From NCBI RefSeq assembly GCF_964275005.1, contig NC_092692.1, positions 17,137,506-17,201,505 of the forward strand: DNA of 64,000 bases. Reading direction: 5' to 3'. Positions 62,655 through 64,000 of this stretch are shown piece after piece. This DNA comes from Diadema setosum (lineage: Eukaryota; Echinodermata; Echinoidea; Diadematoida; Diadematidae). Position 1 is the stretch's first letter. Each line of letters begins with the position of its first letter. A program made the position numbers and the translations under genes. The notes beneath the pieces were generated by a model. It was not told the origin of the DNA and ran no database searches. It was given only the letters and a program-made list of their open reading frames with translations.

Positions 62655-63116
62655 ATGGCAGGGATTCTTCTAACCTGCTGCTTATCGCAGGAGGAGAAGG
62701 AGAGCTTGAGTAAAAGTAGGGCTATCGACAAACAACTGCAAAGAGACAAGGCCAACAGCCGAAAGGAAGTGAAGGTCCTGCTGCTTGGAGCTGGCGAGAG
62801 TGGGAAGAGTACCTTTCTAAAGCAGATGAAAATCATCCACGGGCAGCATTTCTCAGACGAGGACATACGAGAGTTCCGTATGATTATCTATGGCAACATT
62901 ATCAAAGGCATGAAAGTGCTAGCGGACGCTCGTGACAAATTAGAGATACCATGGGGCGACCCTTCTAACGAGAAGTATGCAAGTGCTGTCATGAGTCACG
63001 ATAGTACAATGACATTAGAACCATCGGGTTTTGCCCAGTATGTACAACCCTGCAAAGAGCTGTGGAAGGACAGTGGGATTCAAACGGCCTTCCAACGGAG
63101 ACGAGAATTTCAGGTG
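62655..63116 (+). CDS. G-protein alpha subunit, G12/13 class, first coding exon (gene continues past the window)
   Basis: This is the N-terminal 154 residues of a heterotrimeric G-protein alpha subunit of the class that couples receptors to RhoGEFs. It starts MAGILLTCCLSQ, with Cys8 and Cys9 as likely palmitoylation sites. The P-loop GAGESGKST is at 45-53, followed by FLKQMKIIHG, IREFRMIIYGNIIKGM in the helical domain, IPWGDPSNEKYA, and RRREFQV at the exon end. The GTGAGT donor at 63117 fits consensus and matches the first intron position of the divergent paralogue at 46859. A donor three bases earlier is possible. Later exons (switches, NKxD, C-terminus) lie beyond 64000. GNA12 versus GNA13 cannot be settled, since invertebrates usually have one G12/13 gene. 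Confidence 0.94.
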
Positions 63117-64000
63117 GTGAGTAACTGGTCATGACTACTAGTCTACAGCTGTAGATCTACTAGACAATAAACTGTTAAAGTTTAATTGAAATTTAACACT
63201 TAAGTGCCTAACAAGTTTAATTTACATCATCACGTCATCAGACATGACTGTCATGAGTGACATTTGATACTAAAAGTGAAAACTAAAAGAAACACAGCAA
63301 CACAGCTTGGTCCAAGACAAGCAAGTAGCCTAAGCTAGGCCAGGCCTAACTATACACAGCCCTGTCGCTGTACACAAGTGTACGTAAGTCGCGACAGGGC
63401 TGTACAGTGTGGACACGCCGTAATCTCTGTATTCCGGGGCGCCGACGCGATTTTGAATTTACTGCACCATATTTGTTTAAGACTGCATAAGGTGAAAACT
63501 TAATTTAGCTACCATTTTCAGCTATTGATATTGATATACTCATTTTATAACTTACCAAAAATAGATATGTGTATGGAGTTCCGTATATGTGTATCACACA
63601 CCGTCAGACCCCGTGCTAGCTTAGCGCACGGGGTCTGGTCAGGCTGGGCCAGGCCAGGGTGGGTTTCATGTACATCAGTACATGAAACCCACTCATGACG
63701 GATGCTCCCACTCATACTCTAGATCTAGATCTAGTCATATTTACACTTCCACCTCATGAGCACCCCGACCATGCTCATGAGGCTGCCAGGCCCCAATTCA
63801 CTTTTCATCCATCTCACATCTGACATTGATATAAATTGGAGCAACTTCGCACGGCACGGTGATTTTTTGCTACACACACATTTCCACTCTACATGATGAA
63901 AAGAAGAGCAATTCTGACTGCTTTTTGACAGAAATTTATAATCAACCAATGTGTAGCGACCCATCAAAACACGGGCGAGACACGATCAACTACTGTAAAA
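63117..64000 (+). other. Intron 1 of the ordinary G-alpha gene (open-ended)
   Basis: It starts at the GTGAGT donor and has no acceptor followed by switch-region coding before the window ends. It holds two strong hairpins (63356-63403 and 63605-63637) and a GTTTCATGTACAT/ATGTACATGAAAC-type palindrome near 63663-63690. Confidence 0.7.
63356..63637. repeat. Pair of GC-rich hairpins with ACAGCCCTGTCGC and CAGACCCCGTGC stems
   Basis: ACAGCCCTGTCGC (63356-63368) pairs with GCGACAGGGCTGT (63391-63403). CAGACCCCGTGC (63605-63616) pairs with GCACGGGGTCTG (63626-63637). Fragments of the same motifs occur near 4545 (GACTCCGTGCGAAGCACGAC, AGTGACAGGGCT) and 62161 (CAGCCCTGTCGCTTTGCATG). Confidence 0.7.

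Overview
This is an intron-rich metazoan nuclear window. It is AT-rich, has consensus GT-AG introns, long intergenic spaces, and is crowded with short inverted-repeat elements (MITEs), SINE-like tRNA fragments, minisatellites and microsatellites. The genes (NTAN1, OGFOD3, mitochondrial thioredoxin, G-alpha 12/13) and the repeat style fit a marine invertebrate deuterostome, most likely an echinoderm. That placement is an inference; no taxon-diagnostic gene is present. I see no bacterial operons, rRNA, CRISPR array or virus-like element.

Layout: 1-5.2 kb is repeats and possible upstream sequence. 5.2-16.7 kb (+) is a complete nine-exon NTAN1 (N-terminal asparagine amidase, 314 aa). 16.7-25.3 kb is intergenic and MITE-rich. 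25.3-34.4 kb (-) is a complete nine-exon OGFOD3 (membrane-anchored 2-oxoglutarate/iron oxygenase, 327 aa). 35.4-37.7 kb (+) is a complete three-exon mitochondrial thioredoxin (TXN2, 174 aa), head to head with OGFOD3, with about 1 kb between the start codons. 37.7-46.9 kb is intergenic. 46.9-49.1 kb (+) is a three-exon G-alpha 12/13-like gene (372 aa). 49.1-62.7 kb is intergenic, including a satellite with a period of about 165 bp. 62.7-63.1 kb (+) is the first coding exon of an ordinary G-alpha 12/13 gene that runs off the window.

The most striking object is the 46.9 kb G-alpha gene. It is open across all three exons and keeps the G-alpha fold signature and N-terminal cysteines. However, it has lost the P-loop GKS, the switch I Arg and Thr, the switch II Gln, the Asn of NKxD and the normal C-terminal tail. 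It looks like a nucleotide-blind pseudo-GTPase, next to a normal paralogue that shares its first intron position.

The second theme is a dense set of non-autonomous DNA elements, several nested: a TTAA-flanked family with four copies, a three-copy GTGACC-ended family in which two copies carry different insertions, a foldback about 360 bp long, a double foldback at 54.4-55.0 kb, and a piggyBac-like MITE. Intron 3 of NTAN1 holds a 22-nt duplicate of the gene's own exon 4 acceptor inside a 13-bp-stem hairpin.
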